Shown here piece by piece: positions 10,625 to 18,677 of a stretch of DNA of 64,000 nucleotides; positions within the stretch are counted from its first letter, which is position 1; each line of letters opens with the position of its first letter. The position numbers and the translations under genes were made by a program. The notes under the pieces were generated by a model. The model had not been told where the DNA came from. It saw only the letters and a program-made list of their open reading frames with translations, and made no database searches. Origin of the DNA: Pseudomonadota bacterium (GTDB lineage Bacteria; Pseudomonadota; Gammaproteobacteria; Burkholderiales; Burkholderiaceae_C); the NCBI GenBank assembly GCA_020161775.1, contig JAIUOW010000004.1, positions 62,001 to 126,000 of the forward strand. Direction: 5' to 3'.

Positions 10625-10637
10625 AATTTTGAAAATT
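10625..10637. promoter_or_regulatory. Palindrome between Lrp-type regulator and EamA gene
   Basis: AATTTTGAAAATT, a perfect 13-bp palindrome with a central G, lies 11 nt upstream of the regulator start in the divergent 93-bp gap. AT-rich palindromes are typical of Lrp-family operators. Assignment is by position and composition only. Confidence 0.4.
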
Positions 10638-10707
10638 AAGGCCACGGAGGCCTGACACCTTCAATCATGCATGGCCGGGCAGGCCAGCGCAATCTAGGAT
10701 TGGCCGC

Positions 10708-11598
10708 ATGAACACCGCCACCCTGCCGCTGGCCAAGAAGGCCCCTTCCCTGCTCATTCCCGCCTTGCTGGCCTGCTACCTGGTCTGGGGCTCCACCTAC
10801 CTGGCCATCCGGTTCGCGCTGGTGAGCTTTCCGCCGTTTTTCCAGATGGGCTCGCGCTTCCTGGTCGCGGGCGCCCTGCTGATGGCCGGGGTGCGCTGGC
10901 GCGGCGGCGCCTGGCCCAACCTGGCGCAGTGGCGCAACGCGCTGGCCGTGGGCACGCTGATGCTGGGCGGCGGCATGGGGCTGACGGCCGCCGCCACCGT
11001 GCACATCGGCTCCGGGCTGGTCGCCACCTTCATTGCCGTCGTGCCCATGATGGTCTGCGCCTGGGGCCTGCTGTTTGGCCAGCGGCCCAGCCGGCTGGAA
11101 CTGCTGGGCATGGCCGTCGGCCTGGCCGGCGTGGTGCTGCTGGTACGCGGTGCCAGCTTCTCGGCGGCGCCGGTGGGCATCGCCTGCATCACTGGCGCCA
11201 CGCTGGCCTGGTCGCTGGGCTCAGTGCTGTCCACCACGCGGCTGCCGCTGGCTTCGGGGCCAGCCGGCTTTGCCAGCGAAATGTTGTGTGGCGGCGCGAT
11301 GTTGATGCTGATAGCTCTGGTACTGGGTGAGCAGCCCGCATGGCCGCCCACGGCGCTGGCGCTGGGTGCGTGGGCCTACCTGGTGGTGTTTGGCTCGCTG
11401 GTCGCGTTCAGCGCCTACCTGTACCTGCTGGCCCATGCATCGCCCGCGGTGGCCACCAGCTACGCCTTTGTGAACCCGCTGATCGCGCTTTTTCTGGGTG
11501 TGGTGTTTGCCTCGGAGGCCGTCTCGGGCGGCGAATGGGTTGCCTGCGGCGTGATCCTGACCGGCGTTTTGCTGATCTTCAGAGGGAAAACGGCTTGA
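10708..11598 (+). CDS. EamA/DMT-family transporter (YedA-like)
   Basis: 296-residue inner-membrane protein with ten predicted helices in two EamA halves. The early LVWGSTYLAIRFAL motif is typical of the YedA/RhaT-like exporters. It is divergent from the Lrp-type regulator and is the more likely regulated target. The two EamA genes here are paralogous but not a recent duplication. Substrate unknown. Confidence 0.87.
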   Translation: MNTATLPLAKKAPSLLIPALLACYLVWGSTYLAIRFALVSFPPFFQMGSRFLVAGALLMAGVRWRGGAWPNLAQWRNALAVGTLMLGGGMGLTAAATVHIGSGLVATFIAVVPMMVCAWGLLFGQRPSRLELLGMAVGLAGVVLLVRGASFSAAPVGIACITGATLAWSLGSVLSTTRLPLASGPAGFASEMLCGGAMLMLIALVLGEQPAWPPTALALGAWAYLVVFGSLVAFSAYLYLLAHASPAVATSYAFVNPLIALFLGVVFASEAVSGGEWVACGVILTGVLLIFRGKTA

Positions 11599-11743
11599 AA
11601 CACGAATGAAAAAAACAACACGCCAGAGGGAAAAATGCGCTTTTTCGCTTGGAAACGCGTTTTTTCTCCAGTAGCATCCGCAGTGCCAGTGAGAGTGAAG
11701 ATTCCCATTGGTGATTAATCAACTTCTAGAAGGAAATTCAATC

Positions 11744-12208
11744 ATGGCAACTGCAAAGAAAGCTCCGGCAAAGAAGGCGCCCGCAAAGAAGGCCGCTCCT
11801 GCCAAGAAAGCCGCCCCGGCCAAGAAGGCCGCTCCGGCGAAGAAGGCCCCGGCCAAGAAGGCTGCACCGGCAAAGAAGGCCCCTGCCAAGAAGGCCGCTC
11901 CGGCGAAGAAAGCTGCTCCGGCCAAGAAGCCCGCAGCCAAGAAGGCCCCCGCCAAGAAGCGCACCCCCAACGCTGCGTTCATGAAGGCCCTGACCCCCAG
12001 CGCCGCTCTGGCCGCCGTGGTGGGCGCCAACCCGCTGCCCCGCACCGAAGTGGTCAGCAAGCTGTGGACCTACATCAAGAAGAACGGCCTGCAGGACAAG
12101 ATGAACAAGCGCATGGTCAACGCCGACGCCAAGCTGAAGGAAATCTTCGGCAAGGCCCAAGTGTCCATGTTCGAGATGGCCGGCCTGATCGGCAAGCACG
12201 TCAAGTGA
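11744..12208 (+). CDS. Histone H1-like tail fused to SWIB/MDM2 domain
   Basis: 154 aa. Residues 1-73 are an almost pure series of PAKKA/PAKKAA repeats resembling the basic tails of eukaryotic H1 and bacterial H1-like proteins, which bind DNA without sequence preference. Residues about 78-152 form a SWIB domain (AAFMKALTPSAALAAVVG, then LWTYIKKNGLQD, then MFEMAGLIGKHVK). The ATG at 11744 has a GAAGGAA site; the open frame extends 12 codons further upstream. It is monocistronic with a strong terminator. A nucleoid-associated role is inferred. Confidence 0.9.
   Translation: MATAKKAPAKKAPAKKAAPAKKAAPAKKAAPAKKAPAKKAAPAKKAPAKKAAPAKKAAPAKKPAAKKAPAKKRTPNAAFMKALTPSAALAAVVGANPLPRTEVVSKLWTYIKKNGLQDKMNKRMVNADAKLKEIFGKAQVSMFEMAGLIGKHVK
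11767..11962 (+). repeat. Degenerate tandem repeat coding for PAKKA units
   Basis: Imperfect 12-15-bp units of the type AAGAAGGCCGCTCCGGCC run through the first half of the SWIB gene. Units differ mainly at third codon positions. Such arrays expand and contract by slippage, so tail length probably varies between strains. Confidence 0.8.
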
Positions 12209-12270
12209 AGTGCTGAAGCGTAGGGCGAGGGGCCCCACTCAGTGGGGATCGACCAGCGCAAGCGCTTCGC

Positions 12271-12302
12271 AAAAAAAGCCGGCTCGATGCCGGCTTTTTT
12301 TT
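12271..12302. terminator. Bidirectional terminator between SWIB gene and TPP enzyme gene
   Basis: Thirteen-bp stem AAAAAAAGCCGGC (12271-12283) with its complement (12289-12301), 5-nt loop, followed by a T-run in both directions. It serves the plus-strand SWIB gene and the minus-strand TPP enzyme gene. A smaller CCCCACT/AGTGGGG palindrome lies just upstream near 12233-12247. Confidence 0.9.
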
Positions 12303-12315
12303 GCCCGAGTACCAC

Positions 12316-14040
12316 TCACTTTTTCTTCAAAGCCGCCTCGGTGATCGCGCTCAACGTGCCGCGCGTGGTGATGACCTCCGGGTCCAGCGTCACCTCGATC
12401 AGGGTGCCGTTTTCACGGGCCAGCGCCGCGACCAGCTCCGGCTCGAACTGGTCCGTGCGCGTGATGCGCACACCGGCATAGCCATAGGCACGCGCCAGCG
12501 CGGCAAAGTCAGGGTTGTTCAATTGCGAGCCGCTGACATGTTGCGGGTACTCGCGCTCCTGGTGCATGCGGATGGTGCCGTACATGCCGTTGTTCAGCAG
12601 GACGATGATGCTCTTGCCGCCATGCTGCACGGCCGTGGCCAGCTCCTGGCCGTTCATCAGGAAATCGCCGTCGCCGGCGATGGTGAACGCCGTGCGGCCG
12701 CTCACGATGCTGGCCGCAATGCCGGCTGGCACGCCGTAGCCCATGGCGCCCACCGTGGGTGCAAGCTGCGTCTTGAAGCCCTTGGCCAGACCATGGTGGC
12801 GATAAAAGCGGTGGACCCAGCTGGCGAAGTTGCCCGCGCCGTTGGTCAGCACCGCATCCGCCGGCAGGTGCTTTTGCAATACAGCCACGATGGCCGGCAT
12901 GTCGACCACGCCGCGAGGCGTGTCTACAGGCAGGCCGGGCAGCGGCTGCGGCACCAGGTTGGCTTCGTAGTCGGCGTGGCATGCGCCGGCCCATTCCTCC
13001 CACACCACCGACGGTGGCGCGGTCAGCACTTCCAGGCTGCGCGCGGCGGCGTTCATGGTGGCGTTGATCGCCAGGTCGGCCTGGTACACGCGGTTGAGTT
13101 CCTCGGCGCTTGCGTGGATGTGCACCAGCTTCTGCGCGGCCTTGGGTGGCGTGAGCAGCGTGTAGCCGTTGGTCGTCATCTCCCCCAGGCGCGGGCCGAT
13201 GGCGATGATCAGGTCGCTTTCCTTCACCCGCGCGGCAAGCCTGGGGTTGATGCCAATGCCCACGTCACCCGCGTACAGCGGGTGGAAGTTGTCAAACGTA
13301 TCCTGGAAGCGGAATGCATTGCCCACCGGCAGCTTCCAGTTCTCGGCAAAACGCTGCAGCGCCTGCGCGGCCTGCGGCGTCCAGCCGCCCCCACCCGCAA
13401 TCACAAAAGGCCGCTGCGACGCCAGCAGCATCGCGCGCAGCTGGCGCAGCGCGCCTGGGTCGCTCCAGGCCTGCACCGCCTCCACGCGCGGCAGCGGCGT
13501 GGCGTCCACCGTGCGCGTGAGCATGTCTTCGGGCAGCACCAGCACCACGGGACCGGGGCGGCCGTTCATGGCGGTGGCAAAGGCGCGGGCCACGTATTCC
13601 GGAATGCGGGCCGGGTCGTCAATGCGCTCCACGCGCTTGGCCATGCCCTTGGTGCTGGGGCCGAAGAATGCGCCGTAGTCCACCTCCTGGAAGGCCTCGC
13701 GGTCACGCTGGTCACTGGCCACGTCGCCCACAAACAGCACCAGGGGTGTGGAGTCCTGGAACGCGGTGTGCACCCCGATGGAGGCATTCGTGGCGCCCGG
13801 CCCGCGCGTCACGAAACACACACCGGGCCGGCCGGTGAGCTTGCCGTGCGCTTCGGCCATGAAGGCAGCGCCGCCCTCTTGCCGGTTGATGATGAACTTG
13901 ATCCGATCACCCAGCGCGTGAAAGCCGTCGAGTGCGGCAAGATAGCTTTCCCCAGGTACGCCAAACACATGGGTAACACCCTGGGCGACCAGGCATTCAA
14001 CGAGCAGATGGCCAGCAAGCCGGGACACAGGTTGGGGCAT
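12316..14040 (-). CDS. Thiamine-pyrophosphate-dependent enzyme (acetolactate synthase-like)
   Basis: 574 aa with the three-domain fold of TPP enzymes: N-terminal Pyr domain with catalytic Glu55 (INRQEGGAAFMAEA), central domain, and C-terminal PP domain with the GDGD..NN cofactor motif (456-484). It may be a decarboxylase or carboligase of a 2-oxo acid. It is not a convincing IlvB because no regulatory subunit is adjacent. Divergent from the TetR gene across 40 bp that hold an operator-like sequence shared with the tctC operon, so it is probably co-regulated with that catabolic operon. The exact reaction is unknown. Confidence 0.85.
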   Translation of the reverse strand: MPQPVSRLAGHLLVECLVAQGVTHVFGVPGESYLAALDGFHALGDRIKFIINRQEGGAAFMAEAHGKLTGRPGVCFVTRGPGATNASIGVHTAFQDSTPLVLFVGDVASDQRDREAFQEVDYGAFFGPSTKGMAKRVERIDDPARIPEYVARAFATAMNGRPGPVVLVLPEDMLTRTVDATPLPRVEAVQAWSDPGALRQLRAMLLASQRPFVIAGGGGWTPQAAQALQRFAENWKLPVGNAFRFQDTFDNFHPLYAGDVGIGINPRLAARVKESDLIIAIGPRLGEMTTNGYTLLTPPKAAQKLVHIHASAEELNRVYQADLAINATMNAAARSLEVLTAPPSVVWEEWAGACHADYEANLVPQPLPGLPVDTPRGVVDMPAIVAVLQKHLPADAVLTNGAGNFASWVHRFYRHHGLAKGFKTQLAPTVGAMGYGVPAGIAASIVSGRTAFTIAGDGDFLMNGQELATAVQHGGKSIIVLLNNGMYGTIRMHQEREYPQHVSGSQLNNPDFAALARAYGYAGVRITRTDQFEPELVAALARENGTLIEVTLDPEVITTRGTLSAITEAALKKK

Positions 14041-14052
14041 GTGGATTGACTT

Positions 14053-14076
14053 TATTAACGTTTCAGTGAATTATTA
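14053..14076. promoter_or_regulatory. Candidate TetR operator, site 1
   Basis: The 24-bp segment matches site 2 (14771-14794) at 16 of 24 positions, including an uninterrupted AGTGAATTA. It has half-sites ATTAAC and GTGAAT. It lies in the 40-bp gap between the divergent TPP enzyme and TetR genes, where autoregulation would act. Confidence 0.55.
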
Positions 14077-14080
14077 AGCC

Positions 14081-14731
14081 ATGACCCGAGAGACAGCCCC
14101 GGCCACGGAAGAGCGGCTACGCGATGCCGACCGCTCGCAGAACACCATCCTAGCAGCGGCCCGCGACGAGTTTGCCGAGTACGGCCTGGGTGGCGCGCGC
14201 ATGGACCGCATTGCCGAACGGGCGGGCCTGAACAAGCGGCTGATCTACTACTACTTCGAGGACAAGGAGAAGCTGTTCGAGGCCGTGCTGGAGCAGGCCT
14301 ACCTGCACATCCGCGAGGCCGAACGCGCCCTGAAGCTGCTGGACCTCAAGCCCGCCGACGCGATCCGCCGGCTGGTGGAGTTCACCTGGAACTACTACCT
14401 GGACCACCCCGAGTTTCTGACCCTGCTCAACAGCGCCAACCTGCACAAGGCGCGCCACCTGCAGGGCTCCGAGCGCGTGCGCGAAATGAACTCGCCGCTC
14501 ATTGCCATGCTGGGCGAGATCCTGGAGCGCGGCCGCAAGGAAGGCAGTTTTCGCGGCGGCATCGACCCGGTGCAACTGTATGTGTCGATCGCCGCGCTGT
14601 CGTACTTCTACCTGTCCAACAGCTTCACGCTGTCGTCGATTTTCGGACGCGACCTGCTAGCGACCAAGGCGCGCAGCGAGCGCCTGTCCCACATGTGCGA
14701 CGTGATCCTAGGGTATGTACTTAGAAACTGA
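14081..14731 (+). CDS. TetR family transcriptional regulator
   Basis: 216 aa. N-terminal TetR HTH (about 20-65, including MDRIAERAGLNKRLIYYYFEDKEKLFEAVL), followed by an all-helical C-terminal ligand/dimer domain of the type called TetR_C-like in catabolic regulators. It is divergent from the TPP enzyme gene and directly upstream of the tctC catabolic operon. Similar palindromes flank it on both sides. Inferred to repress both transcripts until a pathway intermediate binds. Confidence 0.92.
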   Translation: MTRETAPATEERLRDADRSQNTILAAARDEFAEYGLGGARMDRIAERAGLNKRLIYYYFEDKEKLFEAVLEQAYLHIREAERALKLLDLKPADAIRRLVEFTWNYYLDHPEFLTLLNSANLHKARHLQGSERVREMNSPLIAMLGEILERGRKEGSFRGGIDPVQLYVSIAALSYFYLSNSFTLSSIFGRDLLATKARSERLSHMCDVILGYVLRN

Positions 14732-14770
14732 GGCGCCAGGTGAATTGACCCGTCCTGGGGCGATTTCTAC

Positions 14771-14794
14771 AATTCACCCGTTAGTGAATTAATA
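14771..14794. promoter_or_regulatory. Candidate TetR operator, site 2, upstream of tctC operon
   Basis: AATTCAC-6-GTGAATT is a perfect 7-bp inverted repeat (14771-14790), continuing AATA as in site 1. It lies 21 nt upstream of the binding-protein start codon, where a bound dimer would cover the promoter or early leader. Confidence 0.6.
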
Positions 14795-14810
14795 CCCAGG
14801 AGACATCCGC

Positions 14811-15818
14811 ATGAAATCCGCTTTGCCTGTTCGTGGCCTGTTTGTGGCCAGCCTGCTCGCCCTCGCCGCTGGCGCCGCCATGGCGCAATGGAAGCCCACC
14901 AAGCCCATCACGCTGATCGTGCCCTGGGCGCCGGGTGGCTCCACCGACCAGGTCACGCGCGTGACCGCGGCCGAGCTGGAAAAGCACTTGGGCCAGAAGA
15001 TCGTCATCATGAACCAGCCCGGCGCATCGGGCTCGGTGGGCACCAAGAACGCGATGGAAGCGCCCAAGGATGGCTACACCTGGACCGCAGGCGGCGCCAA
15101 GGACCTGGGCACTTACAAGGTGCTGGGCATGCTGGACACCTCCGCCAGGGACTGGAACCTGTACCTGAACGTGGCGCACATCGCCGTGGTGGGCGTGAAC
15201 GCCGATACGCCCTACAAGACCATGAAGGAACTGCTGGACGCGATGAAAGCCAAACCGGGCCAGATTTCCGTGGCCACGGCCGGTGTCAACTCCAGCGGCC
15301 ACTCGGCCATTGAAGCCATTGCGGGCGCGGCCGGCGTGACGTACAAGCACGTCACCTATGACGGCGGCGCGCCCGCTGCCGTGGCAGCGGCCTCGGGCGA
15401 AGTGCAGGTCACCACCCAGTTGGCGGCCGAGCAGACCGACATGATCCGCGCCAAGAAGATCCGTCCGCTGGCGGTGGTGGGCGACAAGTCGATCGAGATC
15501 GAGGGCTTTGGCACCATCCCGCCGCTGTCGGCCACGATTGCCGGCTTCAAGGACCCGATCAACTATTTCGGCATCTTCGTCCCCAAGGGCGCACCGGCTG
15601 AAGTGGCGCAGACGCTGGACAAGATCTGGGCCACCGAAATGGTCAAGAACGAGGCGCTCAAAAAATACGCCCAGTCGCGCGGCGCCATGTTCGCGCCCAT
15701 GGCTGGCGAAGATGCACAGAAAGCCGTGTTCCCGGCCATCCAGTCTTATGCCTGGACGCAGCAGGCCGCCGGCAAGGCCAAGGTGTCGCCTGACACCGTG
15801 GGCATTCCCAAGCCCTGA
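14811..15818 (+). CDS. Bug/TctC-type periplasmic substrate-binding protein
   Basis: 335 aa with a Sec signal peptide (about 1-25, ending AGAAMA before QWKPTKP). The mature part has the Bug-family start ITLIVPWAPGGSTDQ and the loop MNQPGASGSVGT that contacts a carboxylate ligand. It feeds the TctB/TctA membrane proteins encoded immediately downstream. Family members bind di- and tricarboxylates, aromatic acids and sugar acids; the ligand is not predictable from sequence. First gene of an eight-gene operon behind a TetR-type operator. Confidence 0.95.
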   Translation: MKSALPVRGLFVASLLALAAGAAMAQWKPTKPITLIVPWAPGGSTDQVTRVTAAELEKHLGQKIVIMNQPGASGSVGTKNAMEAPKDGYTWTAGGAKDLGTYKVLGMLDTSARDWNLYLNVAHIAVVGVNADTPYKTMKELLDAMKAKPGQISVATAGVNSSGHSAIEAIAGAAGVTYKHVTYDGGAPAAVAAASGEVQVTTQLAAEQTDMIRAKKIRPLAVVGDKSIEIEGFGTIPPLSATIAGFKDPINYFGIFVPKGAPAEVAQTLDKIWATEMVKNEALKKYAQSRGAMFAPMAGEDAQKAVFPAIQSYAWTQQAAGKAKVSPDTVGIPKP

Positions 15819-15839
15819 TACCGCACACAGGAACACACC

Positions 15840-16340
15840 ATGAGCGAGGGCGGCAAGACCGCCCGCTCCGACCTTCTGGGCGGCGCGGGCTGGGCAGGGT
15901 TTGGCCTGTTGATCGTGACGGAGGCGCTGCGCATGGACCGTTTCACGTCCATGGGGGCCACGCTGTACACCATGCCGGGCTTCGTGCCGGGCATCATCGG
16001 CAGCCTCATCACCCTGCTGGGTGCGGTGCTGATGCTGCGCGGCTGGCAGCGCAGCAGGGCCGAAGGCAAATCGCCTGACGCCAGCACCAGCACCGAGCCG
16101 GTGGTGAACCGCCGCGTGGGCTTCACGCTGGCGCTGTCGCTGGTGTATGCGGGTGCGCTGCTGGGCCGCGCGCCGTTCTGGCTGGTCACCGGGCTGTTCG
16201 TCGTCGCCTTCACGTGGCTTTTCGCGCCCGAGGGCCAGCCCGCCGCCCGGCGCTTGGTGGCCGCCGTCATCGCGGGCATCGTCACCAGCGCGGTCGTGAC
16301 CGTGGTGTTCCAGCATGTGTTCCTGGTCCGCCTGCCCTGA
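15840..16340 (+). CDS. Tripartite tricarboxylate transporter, TctB-type small membrane subunit
   Basis: 166 aa with four predicted membrane helices and a hydrophilic loop at about 75-95, the layout of TctB proteins. The start ATG follows an ACAGGAA site. It lies 21 nt after the binding protein and 13 nt before the TctA-type subunit. The small subunit is required for uptake although its role is not fully understood. Confidence 0.92.
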   Translation: MSEGGKTARSDLLGGAGWAGFGLLIVTEALRMDRFTSMGATLYTMPGFVPGIIGSLITLLGAVLMLRGWQRSRAEGKSPDASTSTEPVVNRRVGFTLALSLVYAGALLGRAPFWLVTGLFVVAFTWLFAPEGQPAARRLVAAVIAGIVTSAVVTVVFQHVFLVRLP

Positions 16341-16353
16341 GGGATGAGCCTGC

Positions 16354-17844
16354 ATGTTTGACGGAATCGTCCTCTTTGGTGAATCCATCGCGCGCTTTGG
16401 CACGCCCGAGATCATCTTCTACGCCCTGCTGTCGTCGCTGGTCGGCGTGATCATGGGCGCCCTGCCCGGCCTCACGGCCACCATGGCGCTTGCGCTGATG
16501 ACCACGCTCACGCTCAAGCTGCCGCCCAGCCAGGCGCTGCTGATCCTGATCTGCACCTATGTGGGCTCCATCTACGGCGGCTCGCGGTCGGCCATCCTGC
16601 TGAACATCCCCGGCACGCCGGCATCGGCCGCGTCATGCCTGGACGGCTATGCCCTGGCGCGCCAGGGCATGGCGGGGCGGGCCATGGGCATCGCCACCAC
16701 GGGTTCGGTGCTGGGCACGCTGATCGGCATGTTCTTCCTGGCCGGCTTCACGCCCATCCTGGGCGGGCTGGCGCTGAAGTTCGGCGCCTACGAGTTTTTC
16801 TGGCTCGCCCTGTTTGGCGTGATCATTGCCGGCACCCTGACCGGCGACGATCCGCTCAAGGGCTGGATTGCCGGCATCGCGGGCCTGTTCATCGCCGGCA
16901 TCGGCCAGGAGCCGCAGTACGCCTACGAACGCTTTTCATGGGGCGTGCGCGACCTGGCCGGCGGCATCCAGCTGGTGCCCGCGCTGGTCGGCGCGTTCGG
17001 CTTTGCCGAGCTGCTGACGGCCATGAAGGAGCGCCAGGCGCCGGTGAAGATCAGCCCGTTCGACACGGTGATCCCCAAGCTGCGCGACATCACGAAGTAC
17101 TGGCGCACCATCATCCGCTCGGGCCTGATCGGCACCGGCGTGGGCATCGTGCCCGGCGTGGGCGAGGACGTGGCGGCCTGGTCGTCCTATGCCGCCGCCA
17201 AGCGCGCCAGCCAGGAAAAAGAGCAGTTCGGCAAGGGCTCGGTGGAAGGCCTGATGGCCGCCGAGACCGGTGACAACGCCTGCGTGCCCGGAGCCATCAT
17301 CCCGGTGCTGACGCTGGCGATTCCGGGCTCGGCACCCGCCGCGGTGCTGATGGCGGCCATGATCATCCACGGCGTCAAGCCCGGCCCGCTGATCATGGTC
17401 GAGAACCCGTCGTTCGTGTACGACGTGGTGGCCATGATGCTGTTTGCCACCATTGGCATCCTGATCTATGGCCTGGTGCTGACCAAGGCGCTGGTGCAGG
17501 TGCTGCGCGTGCCGCAGCACTACATCGTGCCCATCATCTTCGTGCTGTGCGCGGTGGGCAGCTTTGCCATCGCCGGGCGGCTGTTTGACGTGTACGTGAT
17601 GCTGGCGTTCGGCATCATCGGCTTCTTCCTGCGCAGCTTTGGCTACCCGATGGCGCCCCTGGTGCTGGGCATTGTGCTGGGTGACCTGCTGGAAAAGAAC
17701 CTGCGCCGCGCGCTGGTGCTGTCAGACGGCGACCTCACGCCGTTCTTCACACGCCCCATTTCGGCCACGGTGGCCGCGCTGATCTTCGCCACCATCGGAT
17801 TCAAGGTGTACAGCCTGTACCGCCAGGGCAAGGTGTCCGCATGA
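16354..17844 (+). CDS. Tripartite tricarboxylate transporter, TctA-type large membrane subunit
   Basis: 496 aa, about 10-12 membrane helices. It contains both family signatures: GALPGLTATMALALM near the N-terminus and the repeated GIVPGVGEDVAAW (about 265-278), each lining one half of the transport site. It imports its substrate with a cation gradient using the upstream binding protein. The stop overlaps the next start as ATGA, indicating translational coupling to the catabolic genes. Confidence 0.96.
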   Translation: MFDGIVLFGESIARFGTPEIIFYALLSSLVGVIMGALPGLTATMALALMTTLTLKLPPSQALLILICTYVGSIYGGSRSAILLNIPGTPASAASCLDGYALARQGMAGRAMGIATTGSVLGTLIGMFFLAGFTPILGGLALKFGAYEFFWLALFGVIIAGTLTGDDPLKGWIAGIAGLFIAGIGQEPQYAYERFSWGVRDLAGGIQLVPALVGAFGFAELLTAMKERQAPVKISPFDTVIPKLRDITKYWRTIIRSGLIGTGVGIVPGVGEDVAAWSSYAAAKRASQEKEQFGKGSVEGLMAAETGDNACVPGAIIPVLTLAIPGSAPAAVLMAAMIIHGVKPGPLIMVENPSFVYDVVAMMLFATIGILIYGLVLTKALVQVLRVPQHYIVPIIFVLCAVGSFAIAGRLFDVYVMLAFGIIGFFLRSFGYPMAPLVLGIVLGDLLEKNLRRALVLSDGDLTPFFTRPISATVAALIFATIGFKVYSLYRQGKVSA

Positions 17845-18677
17845 CGCTGAAGCTCTCGCTGTGCAACGAGGTGCTGCAGCCGCTGCCGTTCGAGCGGCAA
17901 TGCGCGCTGGCCGCGTCGCAGGGCTACACCGGGCTGGAAGTCGCCCCCTTCACGCTGGCCGACGACCCGGGCACGCTGGACGACGCAGCCGCCAGGCGCA
18001 TCCGCACCGCCGCGCATTCACAGGGCCTGGCCATCAGCAGCCTGCACTGGCTGCTGGTCAAGCCCGCCGGCCTGTCGCTGGTCTCGCCCGACGCCGCGCT
18101 GCGTGCGCGCACGCTGGGCCTGCTGCAGCGCCTGATCGGCTTTGCCGCCGACTGTGGCGCGCAGGTGCTGGTGCATGGCTCACCCGCGCAGCGCTCGCCT
18201 GGCGCGGGCCAAAGCGTCGCCGACGCGCAGGCCCGGCTTGAAGACTCGCTGGCCACGCTGGCGCCCCATGCCGCTGCGGCAGGTGTGGTCTATTGCCTGG
18301 AGCCGCTGTCGCCCGTGGAGACACCGGTGGTCAACACCGTGGCGCAGGCCGCCGCCATCGTGGACCGCATCGGCTCGCCGGCCTTGCGCACCATGCTGGA
18401 CGTGAGCGCCGCGTCGCAGGCAGAAATCGAGCCCGTGCATGAGGTGCTGGCGCAGTTCCTGGCCAGCGGCCACATCGCGCATGTGCAGCTCAATGACCGC
18501 AACCGCCGCGGCCCCGGCCAGGGCGACACCGACCAGGCGCCGGTGTTGCGCGTGCTGCGCGACGCCGGCTACACCGGCTGGGCAGCGGTGGAGCCGTTTG
18601 AGTACGTGCCCGACGGCCCCGGCTGCGCCGCGTTCAGCGCCGCCCATGTGCGCGGGGTATGGGAGACATTGCAATGA
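17841..18677 (+). CDS. Sugar phosphate isomerase/epimerase-family TIM-barrel protein
   Basis: 278 aa, xylose-isomerase-like/AP-endonuclease-2 family. Likely metal ligands are in EPLSPVETPVVNT, MLDVSAASQAE, HVQLND and AVEPFEY. Such enzymes isomerise or epimerise keto/aldo sugars and sugar acids, or act as dehydratases or lyases. The 4-nt overlaps on both sides show it is translated with TctA and the enolase-superfamily gene. Substrate unknown. Confidence 0.85.
   Translation: MTLKLSLCNEVLQPLPFERQCALAASQGYTGLEVAPFTLADDPGTLDDAAARRIRTAAHSQGLAISSLHWLLVKPAGLSLVSPDAALRARTLGLLQRLIGFAADCGAQVLVHGSPAQRSPGAGQSVADAQARLEDSLATLAPHAAAAGVVYCLEPLSPVETPVVNTVAQAAAIVDRIGSPALRTMLDVSAASQAEIEPVHEVLAQFLASGHIAHVQLNDRNRRGPGQGDTDQAPVLRVLRDAGYTGWAAVEPFEYVPDGPGCAAFSAAHVRGVWETLQ

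Noticed and set aside
11744-11962. Tandem DNA repeat considered as a CRISPR-like array
   Set aside because: Repeats are in frame, coding (PAKKA units), contiguous and without spacers.
12316-14040. TPP enzyme as the housekeeping acetolactate synthase IlvB
   Set aside because: No ilvN or ilvC is adjacent, and the shared TetR operator and divergent regulator point to a catabolic role.
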